The notes under the pieces are model-generated. The model did no database searches and had not been told where the DNA came from. It worked only from the letters and a program-made list of their open reading frames with translations. The position numbers and the translations under genes were made by a program. A stretch of DNA of 64,000 nt, from NCBI GenBank assembly GCA_002256435.1, contig NKJC01000001.1, positions 124,001 through 188,000 of the forward strand, in the 5' to 3' direction. Positions 1-7,936 of this stretch are shown piece by piece. Numbering within the stretch: position 1 is the stretch's first letter; each line of letters starts with the position of its first letter. The DNA comes from Chitinophagaceae bacterium BSSC1 (lineage in GTDB: Bacteria > Bacteroidota > Bacteroidia > Chitinophagales > Chitinophagaceae).

Positions 1-810
1 CATGTCAATTCCAAGGTCAATACATTCCAAGAGATTCCATGGCGTACCCACACCCATTAAATACCTTGGCTTGTCTGCTGGCAAAATTTCACAACAAAGA
101 TTAGTAAACTCATACATCATGTCCATGGGTTCTCCCACGCTTAATCCACCTATGGCATTCCCCACGGCCCCTTTAGAAGCAATGAATTCACAGGATGCTT
201 TTCTTAAATCTGGGAAAGTACTACCCTGTACAATGGGAAACAAGTTCTGAGTATATCCATATTTATCTGGTGTTTCTGCTAGTCTATTCACACACCTGGT
301 TAACCAACGGTGCGTGAGCTCCATGCTCTTTTTAGCATAAGCATAATCACTGGGATAAGGTGGGCACTCGTCAAAAGCCATGATAATGTCTGCACCAATA
401 TTGCGCTGAATATCCATCACAGACTCAGGAGAGAACAAGTGTTTGCTACCATCAATATGAGACTGAAACACCACCCCTTCTTCCTTGATTTTTCTATTGG
501 CTGCCAAAGAAAAGACCTGATATCCACCACTATCCGTGAGAATGGGTCTATCCCAACCCATGAATTTGTGTAATCCTCCAGCGGCTTCCAACACTTCTGT
601 GCCAGGGCGTAGGTATAAATGATAGGTGTTGCCCAAGATAATTTGCGCTTGTACATCTAGCTTCAACTGCTGCTGTGTCACTGCTTTTACGGTACCCACC
701 GTACCCACCGGCATAAAAATGGGGGTTTGAATGGTTCCGTGATCCGTTTGAATTGTTCCTGCCCTTGCTTTTCCGGCGCTTGCCTCAAGGTTAAATCTAA
801 GTGCGGCCAT
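1..810 (-). CDS. tgt: Queuine tRNA-ribosyltransferase (partial, C-terminus outside window)
   Basis: tRNA-guanine transglycosylase exchanges the wobble guanine of GUN-anticodon tRNAs for a queuine precursor. About 270 N-terminal residues are visible; the family is usually about 375 long, so the zinc-binding C-terminus lies beyond the window. Seen in translation: IFMPVGTVGTVKA near the N-terminus, LTDSGGYQVFS with the active-site Asp region, FDECPPYP, FPIVQGS and AIGGLSVGEP, then RYLMGVGTP at the edge; all are hallmarks of the family. The start MAALRFNLEA at 810 matches the usual N-terminus; an in-frame ATG at 837 would add nine residues. A GACATTTG element lies four bases before the 810 ATG. 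It diverges from the glycosyltransferase gene. Confidence 0.95.
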   Translation of the reverse strand, partial: MAALRFNLEASAGKARAGTIQTDHGTIQTPIFMPVGTVGTVKAVTQQQLKLDVQAQIILGNTYHLYLRPGTEVLEAAGGLHKFMGWDRPILTDSGGYQVFSLAANRKIKEEGVVFQSHIDGSKHLFSPESVMDIQRNIGADIIMAFDECPPYPSDYAYAKKSMELTHRWLTRCVNRLAETPDKYGYTQNLFPIVQGSTFPDLRKASCEFIASKGAVGNAIGGLSVGEPMDMMYEFTNLCCEILPADKPRYLMGVGTPWNLLECIDLGIDM

Positions 811-814
811 TTTG

Positions 815-822
815 CAAATGTC
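815..822 (-). promoter_or_regulatory. Possible -7 element (GACATTTG) of tgt
   Basis: On the minus strand GACATTTG is followed by CAAA and then the tgt ATG. It departs from the Bacteroidota -7 consensus TAnnTTTG by one base and has the same 4-nt distance to ATG as four plus-strand genes in this window. No clear -33 TTTG is visible. Inference only. Confidence 0.3.
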
Positions 823-873
823 ATCATTTTTCCACATACCCACAAGCCACACGCTATCAGGGTGCATTCTTGC

Positions 874-881
874 TATTTTTG
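874..881 (+). promoter_or_regulatory. -7 promoter element TATTTTTG before the glycosyltransferase gene
   Basis: TATTTTTG fits the Bacteroidota sigma -7 consensus TAnnTTTG and ends four bases before the ATG at 886. Transcription starting a few bases downstream would give a leaderless or nearly leaderless mRNA. No good -33 TTTG is visible at the usual distance. Confidence 0.5.
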
Positions 882-885
882 CCGG

Positions 886-2010
886 ATGATGATACCCCCA
901 TTGTTATGGACCATCCTGTTCTATGCCTTTTGTGCTGTTATATTCATACAGGTGGTCTATTATCTGTTTTTTTTCCGTAGACTGGCTTTTTATGTGGAAC
1001 CCGAAAAAGGGGATAGCATGGAGCATCCCGTTTCTGTGGTGGTTTGCGCCAGAGACGAGGCCGAAAATATCATGAAAAACCTGCCAGGCATTTTAATGCA
1101 AGAATATAAGAGTTCTCATGAATTGGTGTTGGTCAATGATAATTCAACCGATGAGAGCCGTTATTTGATTGACGAGCTCAGAAAGACTTTTAAGCATATC
1201 AACCATGTTGAATTAACACAGGAAGCAAAAATGATCAGTGGAAAGAAATTTCCGCTTTCAATGGGCATCCGTAGTTCCAAACACGAGATAGTTTTGTTAA
1301 CAGATGCCGATTGTGTGCCAGCTTCAGAATTCTGGATTCAGAAAATGCAGGATGCTTATCATGACAATACAGAAATTGTATTGGGTTATGGCGCCTATCA
1401 CAAAAAGCCCGGTCTTTTAAACAAGTTGATCCGTTTTGAAACATTTCATACTGCTTTACAATATCTCTCTTATGCTTTAGCAGGCAAACCCTATATGGGC
1501 GTTGGTAGAAACCTGAGTTACAAAAAAGACGTGTTCTTACGCAACAAAGGATTCTCTTCCATTAACCAGATTCCAAGCGGAGACGATGATTTGTTTATCA
1601 ATCAAGTTGCCACGGCAGATAATATTGGTATTGTGATTGATCCACAGGCGCACACATTGAGTGAACCCAAAAGAACTTGGAATGAATGGATGACTCAAAA
1701 ATACAGACACTATACCACGGCAAAATATTATAAGAGCAGCCATAAATTCTTATTAGGGCTTTATAGCTTTACCCTATTTTTTACTTATCCTTTATTAGCG
1801 GTTTCCATTATCTTTTTTAATTGGTGGATGGCTTTGGCTGTTTTTGGTGTTCGATTTTTGATACAAGCCATAGTGCTTTACAAAGCCATGAAGAAATTGA
1901 ATGAGGCTGACCTATGGCCTTGGTTTTTATTCTTTGATATTTGGATGTTCTTCTTTTACATTTTTACCCTACCTGCCATATGGAAAGCACCCCGCAAAAA
2001 CTGGGATTAA
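886..2010 (+). CDS. Membrane-anchored family 2 glycosyltransferase
   Basis: A 374-residue GT-A fold glycosyltransferase, probably transferring a sugar from a nucleotide sugar to an envelope glycan or lipid on the cytoplasmic face. Residues about 5-30 form an N-terminal membrane segment. The catalytic core starts at VSVVVCARDEAEN (about 49-61), with the DxD-like TDADC near 140, GDDDLF near 230, and a QKYRH motif resembling the QxxRW of processive enzymes. Two or three membrane segments follow (about 290-365). The start at ATG-ATG 886 is chosen because an in-frame ATG at 727 lies inside tgt and would add residues with no family resemblance. Its 3' end overlaps rsmG by 31 nt. The substrate cannot be read from the sequence. 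Confidence 0.85.
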   Translation: MMIPPLLWTILFYAFCAVIFIQVVYYLFFFRRLAFYVEPEKGDSMEHPVSVVVCARDEAENIMKNLPGILMQEYKSSHELVLVNDNSTDESRYLIDELRKTFKHINHVELTQEAKMISGKKFPLSMGIRSSKHEIVLLTDADCVPASEFWIQKMQDAYHDNTEIVLGYGAYHKKPGLLNKLIRFETFHTALQYLSYALAGKPYMGVGRNLSYKKDVFLRNKGFSSINQIPSGDDDLFINQVATADNIGIVIDPQAHTLSEPKRTWNEWMTQKYRHYTTAKYYKSSHKFLLGLYSFTLFFTYPLLAVSIIFFNWWMALAVFGVRFLIQAIVLYKAMKKLNEADLWPWFLFFDIWMFFFYIFTLPAIWKAPRKNWD

Positions 2011-2627
2011 TCCTGAAGTATTTCAGCGAGTTTACTGATGAGCAGATAGCACAACTAACTGCATTAGAAGAATTGTACAAAGAATGGAATGCCAAGATCA
2101 ATGTGATTTCTAGAAAAGACATTGAAAGCATTTACCTACACCATGTGTTACACTCTTTGAGCATTGCAGCTATTGCCGATTTTAGACCTGGCACCCAAGT
2201 AATAGATATTGGTTGCGGTGGTGGTTTTCCGGGTGTGCCTTTGGCGATATTTTTTCCTGAAACTGAATTTCATTTGGTAGATAGTATTGCCAAAAAACTA
2301 AAAGTGGTTGATGCAGTTTGCGAAGGAGCAGGCATTAAAAATATTAGTACCCAACACACCAGGGCCGAAGACATTAAGAATCGCAAATTTGACTTTGCAG
2401 TATCACGCGCCGTAGCTCCATTAAAAGACTTGTGGACCTGGGCTGCCCCACTAATCAGAAAAGGCACCAATAATGGCATTGCGCAAGGGCTGATCTGCTT
2501 AAAAGGCGGAGACCTCAATCAAGAGATTTCTGAGAGCGGTTTGCGACCCAAGATGATGCCCATCTTTAAGATCTTTCCAGAAGAATACTTTCAAGAAAAG
2601 TACATTATTCATGCTGCTAGGAATTAG
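1980..2627 (+). CDS. rsmG: 16S rRNA (guanine-N7) methyltransferase RsmG
   Basis: RsmG (GidB) methylates a guanine in the 530 loop of 16S rRNA using S-adenosylmethionine. The 215-residue protein has the expected length. The SAM-binding motif DIGCGGGFPGVPLA is at about residues 73-86, and FAVSRAVAPL carries the later motif of the family. The ATG at 1980 gives MESTPQKLGL, a normal N-terminus; an in-frame ATG at 1941 lies deeper inside the glycosyltransferase gene and is unlikely. It overlaps that gene by 31 nt, so the two are probably co-transcribed. A strong terminator follows at 2743-2767. Confidence 0.93.
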   Translation: MESTPQKLGLILKYFSEFTDEQIAQLTALEELYKEWNAKINVISRKDIESIYLHHVLHSLSIAAIADFRPGTQVIDIGCGGGFPGVPLAIFFPETEFHLVDSIAKKLKVVDAVCEGAGIKNISTQHTRAEDIKNRKFDFAVSRAVAPLKDLWTWAAPLIRKGTNNGIAQGLICLKGGDLNQEISESGLRPKMMPIFKIFPEEYFQEKYIIHAARN

Positions 2628-2742
2628 ATTTAGTGAAAACGAAGAGTGAAGAGTGAAGAATGGACGATGATCTCAGTAATTGATTTAGTGAAGAACGAAT
2701 AGTGAAGAGTGAAGAATGAACAGTGATCTCTGTAAACGAATT
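2626..2742 (+). repeat. Two direct copies of a heptamer-rich repeat (AGTGAAG units)
   Basis: Two tandem copies of about 55 bp each begin GATTTAGTGAA, carry AGTGAAGAGTGAAGAATG and end in TGATCTC(a/t)GTAA. Within each copy the 7-mer AGTGAAG recurs. An inverted third copy lies at 2833-2871, so this stretch and that one can form a long stem enclosing two terminators. The region is otherwise non-coding, between the convergent rsmG and M1 peptidase genes. Confidence 0.75.
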
Positions 2743-2767
2743 ACCTAGGCTGCGCCTAGGTTTTTTT
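2743..2767 (+). terminator. Intrinsic terminator of rsmG
   Basis: The stem ACCTAGGC / GCCTAGGT with loop TGC is followed by a run of seven T. It is placed 116 nt after the rsmG stop. Confidence 0.85.
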
Positions 2768-2773
2768 ATGCCA

Positions 2774-2806
2774 ATTAAAAAAACCCACCGGCAATCGGTG
2801 GGGTTA
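2774..2806 (-). terminator. Intrinsic terminator of the M1 peptidase gene
   Basis: Reading the minus strand, a stem of ACCCCACCG-type sequence around an ATTGC loop and CGGTGGGT, with one bulged base, is followed by a run of T. It lies about 70 nt after the M1 peptidase stop and faces the rsmG terminator. Confidence 0.7.
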
Positions 2807-2832
2807 AAAAATATAGTCACGAGGAAAATGAT

Positions 2833-2871
2833 TGTGCACTCTTCACTCTTCGTTCTTCACTCTTCACTAAA
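2833..2871 (-). repeat. Inverted copy of the heptamer-rich repeat
   Basis: Read on the minus strand this is TTTAGTGAAGAGTGAAG followed by AACGAAGAGTGAAGAGTG, matching the units at 2626-2742 in opposite orientation. It ends directly at the M1 peptidase stop codon. Confidence 0.7.
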
Positions 2872-2873
2872 AA

Positions 2874-4811
2874 CTAGTCCGGAATGACAAGCTTGTTATT
2901 AGACTTATTCAAATCAGCCATGCGTTGACTTGGATCAATTTCAATAGATTTTAAATCCTTGATACTTCTGGTTGTTTCAATTTGGTATTCTGGATGTGTC
3001 CAATGCCATTCTTTGTGAACTGTTCTTGTTACACCTGCTGACTCGTCTGGTTTTTGGCCAAACATGAGGTCTAAAGGAATATAGTGCAATTCTTTGCTAC
3101 CATCTTTAAAGGTCAACAACACTTCCACAGGCATAGGCATTTTACCAACGCGTTTAATGGTGATACTGGTATTGCTGCCATTCAAACCAATATCGCCTAC
3201 GGCATAATCAATGGTCTTGGTACTATTAACCCAATATTCTTTGTACCACTGCAAGGCCAATCCGCTGGTCTTTTCTGCTACTCGAATAAAGTCATTCACA
3301 TTGGGATGTTTGAAATGCCATTGGTCATAATAGTTCAACAAAATCTTATTACGAACACTATCACTAACAATGTATCCTAGCTGACCCATAAATGTAGAAC
3401 CTTTGGAATATGCCGCAGAGCTATAGGCGTAGTTGGTATTATAGTGGTCAGAATGGGTACTCATGGGCTCTTCTAATCCAGACTTAGCCAAACTAAAATA
3501 ACTTTCATAACTACCAGACTGTTTAGCTGGAAGTCTTGACTTATTCATCTCATTCATACGCAAGATGCCAGTTTTAGCAGCATCGCTTGTAAAAGGTGAC
3601 TGACCTGCGCAAGATTGATAATAAAAGTCCGATACTTCACCTGTGGCATAATCTGTAAAGCCCTCATCCATCCAAGGGAATAAACTTTCATTGGTACCCA
3701 TGATCTGTTGGTACCAACTATGCATCCACTCATGAAATACGGTACCCAGTCCTGGTCCTTTTAACAAAGTAGCCATGGCATATTCCATACCACCGTCTCC
3801 ACCTTGTATAAAACTATATTGAGGATAAGGGTATTTACCAAAGCGTTTTTCAATATATGGCAATACTTGATCTGCGGCCCATAATACATTACTCCAAGCA
3901 GAATCGCCCTTGGCATCTGTTGGTTTGTAAAACACGTGCAGCATAACCCCTGAAGCAGTTTTCTTAGAGAGATGTTTAAAGGTTGGATCAGCAGCCCAAA
4001 CAAAGTCATGGATATTGCTACCAGTAAAATTCCAAGTATTGGTCTTGCCATTATTGGTAGGCACTTTTGTACCTGGTGTTTCAAAACCAAATCCAATTTG
4101 ATTGGCATTTTGTAACACACCTGTTGCTGCAATCATATAAGATTTATCAATACTAATCTTTACGTCAAAATCTCCCCAAACACCATAGAATTCGCGGGCT
4201 ATATATGGATTGGCATTCCAACCTTGGTAATCGTATTCCACTACTTTGGGATACCATTGGCTCATGCTATACCTAATGCCTTCTGCATTGTCTCTACCAC
4301 TTCTTCTAATTTGTTTGGGAACCTGGGCTTCAAAATCTACATCAATCAAGGTCTTGCTTTTTGGTGCTAGACCTTTGTCAAGACGCACTTCTAAAATGGT
4401 TTCGTGCTCCAACAATTGTTGTTCTTTGCCATTGATTTTTAGGCTCTTTACTTTTTGGTAGCCAATTTCATCAGGAGTCAATTTGCTAATTCTATCTTGT
4501 ACACGCGCATCCCAATCTTTTACTTGATCACCACGGCGGTTGGTCAACGTGTTTTTTCCCAATTCCCTACTACGCACGTCCATGCTGCTATTGGGCTGAA
4601 AAGCATTCCAATAAAGGTGAATGAAAATCTTATTTAGGGTGTCTGGAGAATTATTGATGTATTCAATTTTCTCTGTTCCGCTAAAGCGATTGGTCACAAC
4701 ATCCATATTCACATTGATATTGTACTTGATCTTTTGTTGCCAGCGATCAGGTTGGGCAAACAAGGCGTTTACCAATAAAAAAGACAATAGGAAAAAAAAC
4801 AGTTTCCGCAT
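2874..4811 (-). CDS. Secreted M1 family metallopeptidase
   Basis: A 645-residue zinc aminopeptidase-like protein with signal peptide MRKLFFFLLSFLLVNALFAQ, so it acts outside the cytoplasm. The N-terminal beta domain covers about 20-250. The catalytic part has GGMEYAMATLL (a GxMEN-like exopeptidase motif), then FHEWMHSW with the zinc-binding HExxH, and the third ligand Glu in WMDEGFTDYA, 18 residues later. M1 enzymes release N-terminal residues from peptides; this branch, common in Bacteroidota, is uncharacterised in substrate. It is a single gene followed by its own terminator and separated from rsmI by about 50 nt. Confidence 0.9.
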   Translation of the reverse strand: MRKLFFFLLSFLLVNALFAQPDRWQQKIKYNINVNMDVVTNRFSGTEKIEYINNSPDTLNKIFIHLYWNAFQPNSSMDVRSRELGKNTLTNRRGDQVKDWDARVQDRISKLTPDEIGYQKVKSLKINGKEQQLLEHETILEVRLDKGLAPKSKTLIDVDFEAQVPKQIRRSGRDNAEGIRYSMSQWYPKVVEYDYQGWNANPYIAREFYGVWGDFDVKISIDKSYMIAATGVLQNANQIGFGFETPGTKVPTNNGKTNTWNFTGSNIHDFVWAADPTFKHLSKKTASGVMLHVFYKPTDAKGDSAWSNVLWAADQVLPYIEKRFGKYPYPQYSFIQGGDGGMEYAMATLLKGPGLGTVFHEWMHSWYQQIMGTNESLFPWMDEGFTDYATGEVSDFYYQSCAGQSPFTSDAAKTGILRMNEMNKSRLPAKQSGSYESYFSLAKSGLEEPMSTHSDHYNTNYAYSSAAYSKGSTFMGQLGYIVSDSVRNKILLNYYDQWHFKHPNVNDFIRVAEKTSGLALQWYKEYWVNSTKTIDYAVGDIGLNGSNTSITIKRVGKMPMPVEVLLTFKDGSKELHYIPLDLMFGQKPDESAGVTRTVHKEWHWTHPEYQIETTRSIKDLKSIEIDPSQRMADLNKSNNKLVIPD

Positions 4812-4864
4812 AGTGTAGTTTTAGACGATAAATTTCAGGAATAAAGTTGAAAATGGAAAAAGGA

Positions 4865-5530
4865 TTAATCCTTACCTGCTACCACCACCACAATTTCACC
4901 TTTTACGGTTTTCTCTTTAAAGTAGGTGGCTACTTCTATAAGGCTGCCCCTTTTGTTCTCTTCAAACATTTTGGTCAGCTCTCTGCTAACACAGCAAAGC
5001 CTATCTGGGCCTAAGTATTGGGCCATTTCTTCCAAGGTTTTAACCAAACGCATGGGGCTTTCATAAAAGATAATGGTGCGTTCTTCTAATGCTAATTGTT
5101 TGAGCAGGGTTTGTCTTCCTTTTTTCATGGGTAAGAACCCTTCAAACACAAACCGATTGGTAGGAATACCGCTATTCACCAAGGCCGGAACAAAAGCTGC
5201 TGCACCTGGCAAGCAATTGACAACCACATTTTGTTTAATACATTCTCTCACCAATAAGAAAGCCGGATCAGAAATGCCGGGAGTTCCAGCATCTGTAATC
5301 AAAGCCATGGATTTGCCCGCCACCAACTGATCTACAATATGTGGCACAATCTTGTGCTCATTGTGCTGGTGATAGGGAGACAAGGGCTTTTTTATCTGGT
5401 AATGCTGCAACAATTTTTGTGAAGTACGCGTGTCTTCACACAAAATCACGTCTACTTGTTGCAGTGTTTCCAGCGCACGCAGTGTAATGTCCTTTAAATT
5501 ACCCAAGGGTGTTGGTACCAAGTACAACAT
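4865..5530 (-). CDS. rsmI: 16S rRNA 2'-O-ribose C1402 methyltransferase RsmI
   Basis: RsmI methylates the ribose of C1402 in the decoding centre. The 221-residue protein carries the diagnostic N-terminus YLVPTPLGNLKDIT, then CEDTRTSQKLL, LITDAGTPGISDP and GFLPMKKGRQ. I chose ATG 5530 (MLYLVPTPLG), as the upstream alternative at 5542 is a TTG adding four residues. The tetrapyrrole-methylase fold family binds S-adenosylmethionine. It lies 29 nt downstream of purS on the same strand, so co-transcription is possible, without an obvious functional link. Confidence 0.93.
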   Translation of the reverse strand: MLYLVPTPLGNLKDITLRALETLQQVDVILCEDTRTSQKLLQHYQIKKPLSPYHQHNEHKIVPHIVDQLVAGKSMALITDAGTPGISDPAFLLVRECIKQNVVVNCLPGAAAFVPALVNSGIPTNRFVFEGFLPMKKGRQTLLKQLALEERTIIFYESPMRLVKTLEEMAQYLGPDRLCCVSRELTKMFEENKRGSLIEVATYFKEKTVKGEIVVVVAGKD

Positions 5531-5559
5531 GCGTTTGTTCAATAAGGATGAGGTGAATC

Positions 5560-5808
5560 TTAGTTGACCATTTCAATCTCAAAAAACTCCATTACTGGAT
5601 TAGCCAGTAATTTAGAGCAAGCTTCTGTTGCTACTTGCTTGGCAGCTTCTTCAGAATCAGCTTCCACATTCAAAGTGATATGCTTTCCTACACGAACATC
5701 AGAAACAGTACCTAGACCCAAGTTTTTTAATCCACCCAAAACGGCTTTTCCTTGTGGATCCAACAGGTCTTTCAAAGGCATCACTTTTATCTGAACATGA
5801 TAAGTCAT
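5560..5808 (-). CDS. purS: Phosphoribosylformylglycinamidine synthase subunit PurS
   Basis: A small 82-residue protein with the PurS fold: MTYHVQIKVMPLKDLLDPQGKAV, then LGTVSDVRVGKHI. PurS joins PurL and the glutaminase PurQ to form the three-part FGAM synthase of purine synthesis, stabilising the complex. Length and motifs match the family. Neither purL nor purQ is in this window, so the gene stands apart from its partners here. A TATCTTTG element upstream, inside the end of pssA, could give it its own promoter. Confidence 0.88.
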   Translation of the reverse strand: MTYHVQIKVMPLKDLLDPQGKAVLGGLKNLGLGTVSDVRVGKHITLNVEADSEEAAKQVATEACSKLLANPVMEFFEIEMVN

Positions 5809-5823
5809 AAATAGAATATTAAG

Positions 5824-6579
5824 TTATTTATAGAGCAAAGATAGAATTACATAAGCTATAAACCCAATGCTAACCGCCAACCAGCCAAAAAGGATGGCCG
5901 AAACTATAGACAGAACCGCAATAATAATGAAAGGCAGCAAGGCTTTTATGGATAATTCCTTGAATTTCATGGCCATCATGGGCAGGGTAGAAACCATTAA
6001 ATAACTGGAAACCCCAATTACAGCATACCAGAACCAATAGCTACGCAAAAGGTCAAAAATCCATTGGTCTTTGGCAAACCAATATACCAAGGGAAAACTA
6101 GCTACCCAGATTCCCGCAGCAGGAATGGGCACCCCTTTAAAACCATAACTCTGCTCGGTATCAATATTAAATCTAGCCAATCTATAAGCTCCAGCGCAAG
6201 GCACCAAGAATGCGGGCAGTAAAAAAGCAGATGAAATTTCTAACCCACCAGCGTGCTGGGCAAAGCTCAAACGCAGAAATTGGTAAATGATTAATCCTGG
6301 GGCAACACCAAAACTCACCACATCGGCCAGAGAGTCTAATTGCTTACCCATTTCAGAAGGTACTTTTAGTAATCGCGCCACAAAGCCATCAAAAAAGTCA
6401 ACCACGGCTGCAGCAGCAATTAAAATACTGGCCAAATAAATCTGTTCAGGTATTTCTACCAGGTTTTCACCACTTGCATCTACGCTAAGTGACAACCCAG
6501 ATTGCATAATCTGCACAATGGCTATGCAACCAAAGAACAGATTGGCAAGGGTGAACAGGTTGGGGATCTGTTTTTTCAT
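5824..6579 (-). CDS. pssA: CDP-diacylglycerol--serine O-phosphatidyltransferase
   Basis: A 251-residue integral membrane enzyme that makes phosphatidylserine, the precursor of phosphatidylethanolamine. The full CDP-alcohol phosphatidyltransferase signature is visible at about residues 61-90: DFFDGFVAR, then G, then DSLADVVSFG, with all the expected Asp and Gly positions. There are several hydrophobic segments (about 8-28, 45-60, 100-125, 135-165, 180-250). It starts one base after the stop of the aminopeptidase gene, so the two are co-transcribed. Confidence 0.93.
   Translation of the reverse strand: MKKQIPNLFTLANLFFGCIAIVQIMQSGLSLSVDASGENLVEIPEQIYLASILIAAAAVVDFFDGFVARLLKVPSEMGKQLDSLADVVSFGVAPGLIIYQFLRLSFAQHAGGLEISSAFLLPAFLVPCAGAYRLARFNIDTEQSYGFKGVPIPAAGIWVASFPLVYWFAKDQWIFDLLRSYWFWYAVIGVSSYLMVSTLPMMAMKFKELSIKALLPFIIIAVLSIVSAILFGWLAVSIGFIAYVILSLLYK
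5836..5843 (-). promoter_or_regulatory. Candidate -7 element TATCTTTG before purS
   Basis: On the minus strand TATCTTTG matches TAnnTTTG and lies 27 nt before the purS ATG. It also encodes the last codons of pssA, so the match could be chance. Confidence 0.3.
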
Positions 6580-6580
6580 G

Positions 6581-7876
6581 TTATTTCCTGGTTTTCATCA
6601 GGGTTTCAATTTCTTCAATAGTAATAGGAATATTTTTCATCAGGTCAATATTCCCATTCTTGGTAATCCAGAAATTGTTTTCAATACGCACACCCATTTT
6701 TTCTTGCTCTATATAAATACCCGGTTCAATGGTAAAGACCATGCCTGGTTTAATAGGTTCGGTTCTAGTACCTAAATCATGTACATCAATACCCAAGTGG
6801 TGAGAAATGCCATGGTACAAGTATTTTCTATATGCCCTGTTCTCAGGGTCTTCATTCTTCACATCGGCCTTGGTAATCAAACCAATTTTCAGGAATTGCT
6901 TGGTAGCTTCATCCCCTACTTTCTCTGTATAATCAACAATACTGATGCCTGGTTTTAAAATAGACTTGGCATAATTGTGTAATGCCAAGCAAGCGTTGTA
7001 TACTTCTTTTTGACGCAGGTTAAATTTACCATTCACAGGTATGGTTCTGGTTAAGTCTGCACAATAACCACCATATTCCGCACCAAAATCCATTAGGATC
7101 ATTTCACCGTCTTTACACTCCTGGTTATTAGAAACATAGTGCAAAGTTCTTGCCCTATCGCCACTGGCAATAATGCTTCCATATGCTGGACCAGCAGAAC
7201 GTTGACTCAAGAAACTATGAAAAATCTCTGCTTCAATTTCATATTCCATGACCCCGGGTTTGATGAATTTCAACAAACGGCGGAAAGTATTATCAGTAAT
7301 GTCAATGGCTTTTTGCAAAACCTCCACTTCTAGTTTTGTTTTAATGCCACGCAGCTCTTTCATAATCTTGGCTGCGCGCTCATATTTGTGCAAAGGATAA
7401 CGCGCTTTCATCTCTCCAATAAAGCGGTATTCCCTAGACTGAATCAGGCTAGCTTTGCGGTCATTCTCGTTAGAGTCTAAATATATATGATCGGCTAAAT
7501 GCACCCAGGTTTGTAACAAGGCATCTAGACTGTCTAACCATACAATGGTTTTGATGCCAGAGATAGCAGTAGCTTCATTGCTGCGCAATCGCTTGCCATC
7601 CCATTTTTCTTTTAGCTCATTAGGTCTAACCAAAACCAAGACTTCACGATACTTAGGATCTGGACAATCTGGAAATAAAATAACCATACTGTCTTCCTGC
7701 TCAACCCCTGTTAACCAATACAGGTCTGTGTTTTGTTTGAATGCATGTAATGCGTCTCCATTAGAAGGCCACTCGTCATTGCTCACAAAAATGGCAATAC
7801 TATCTGGGCGCATTGCTTTTACAAAACGCTTACGATTGTCTATAAAAATCTGGGGATTGAGGGGTAAATACTTCAT
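6581..7876 (-). CDS. pepP: Xaa-Pro aminopeptidase (aminopeptidase P, M24B)
   Basis: A 431-residue dinuclear metallopeptidase that removes an N-terminal residue preceding proline. An N-terminal creatinase-like domain (about 1-165) precedes the pita-bread catalytic domain. The metal ligands are visible: DFGAEYGGYCADLTR (two Asp), HGISHHLG (His), IEPGIYIE (Glu) and RIENNF (Glu). There is no signal peptide, so it is cytoplasmic. The start at 7876 (MKYLPLNPQIF) matches the family. It forms a two-gene unit with pssA. Confidence 0.92.
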   Translation of the reverse strand: MKYLPLNPQIFIDNRKRFVKAMRPDSIAIFVSNDEWPSNGDALHAFKQNTDLYWLTGVEQEDSMVILFPDCPDPKYREVLVLVRPNELKEKWDGKRLRSNEATAISGIKTIVWLDSLDALLQTWVHLADHIYLDSNENDRKASLIQSREYRFIGEMKARYPLHKYERAAKIMKELRGIKTKLEVEVLQKAIDITDNTFRRLLKFIKPGVMEYEIEAEIFHSFLSQRSAGPAYGSIIASGDRARTLHYVSNNQECKDGEMILMDFGAEYGGYCADLTRTIPVNGKFNLRQKEVYNACLALHNYAKSILKPGISIVDYTEKVGDEATKQFLKIGLITKADVKNEDPENRAYRKYLYHGISHHLGIDVHDLGTRTEPIKPGMVFTIEPGIYIEQEKMGVRIENNFWITKNGNIDLMKNIPITIEEIETLMKTRK

Positions 7877-7936
7877 ATAAGGCTAATTGATGCTTGCAAG
7901 ATAAAAATTAAGCCCCATACTGTTGTCAAAGCAGTC

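Noticed and set aside
727..885. Longer glycosyltransferase frame from ATG 727
   Set aside because: The extra 53 residues are Cys-rich, overlap tgt on the opposite strand and have no family resemblance; ATG 886 follows a promoter-like element.
1941..1979. Earlier ATG for rsmG
   Set aside because: It lies deeper in the glycosyltransferase gene and adds residues not typical of RsmG.
3761..4132. 123-codon minus-strand frame inside the M1 peptidase gene
   Set aside because: Overlaps a well-supported gene in another frame; no motif.
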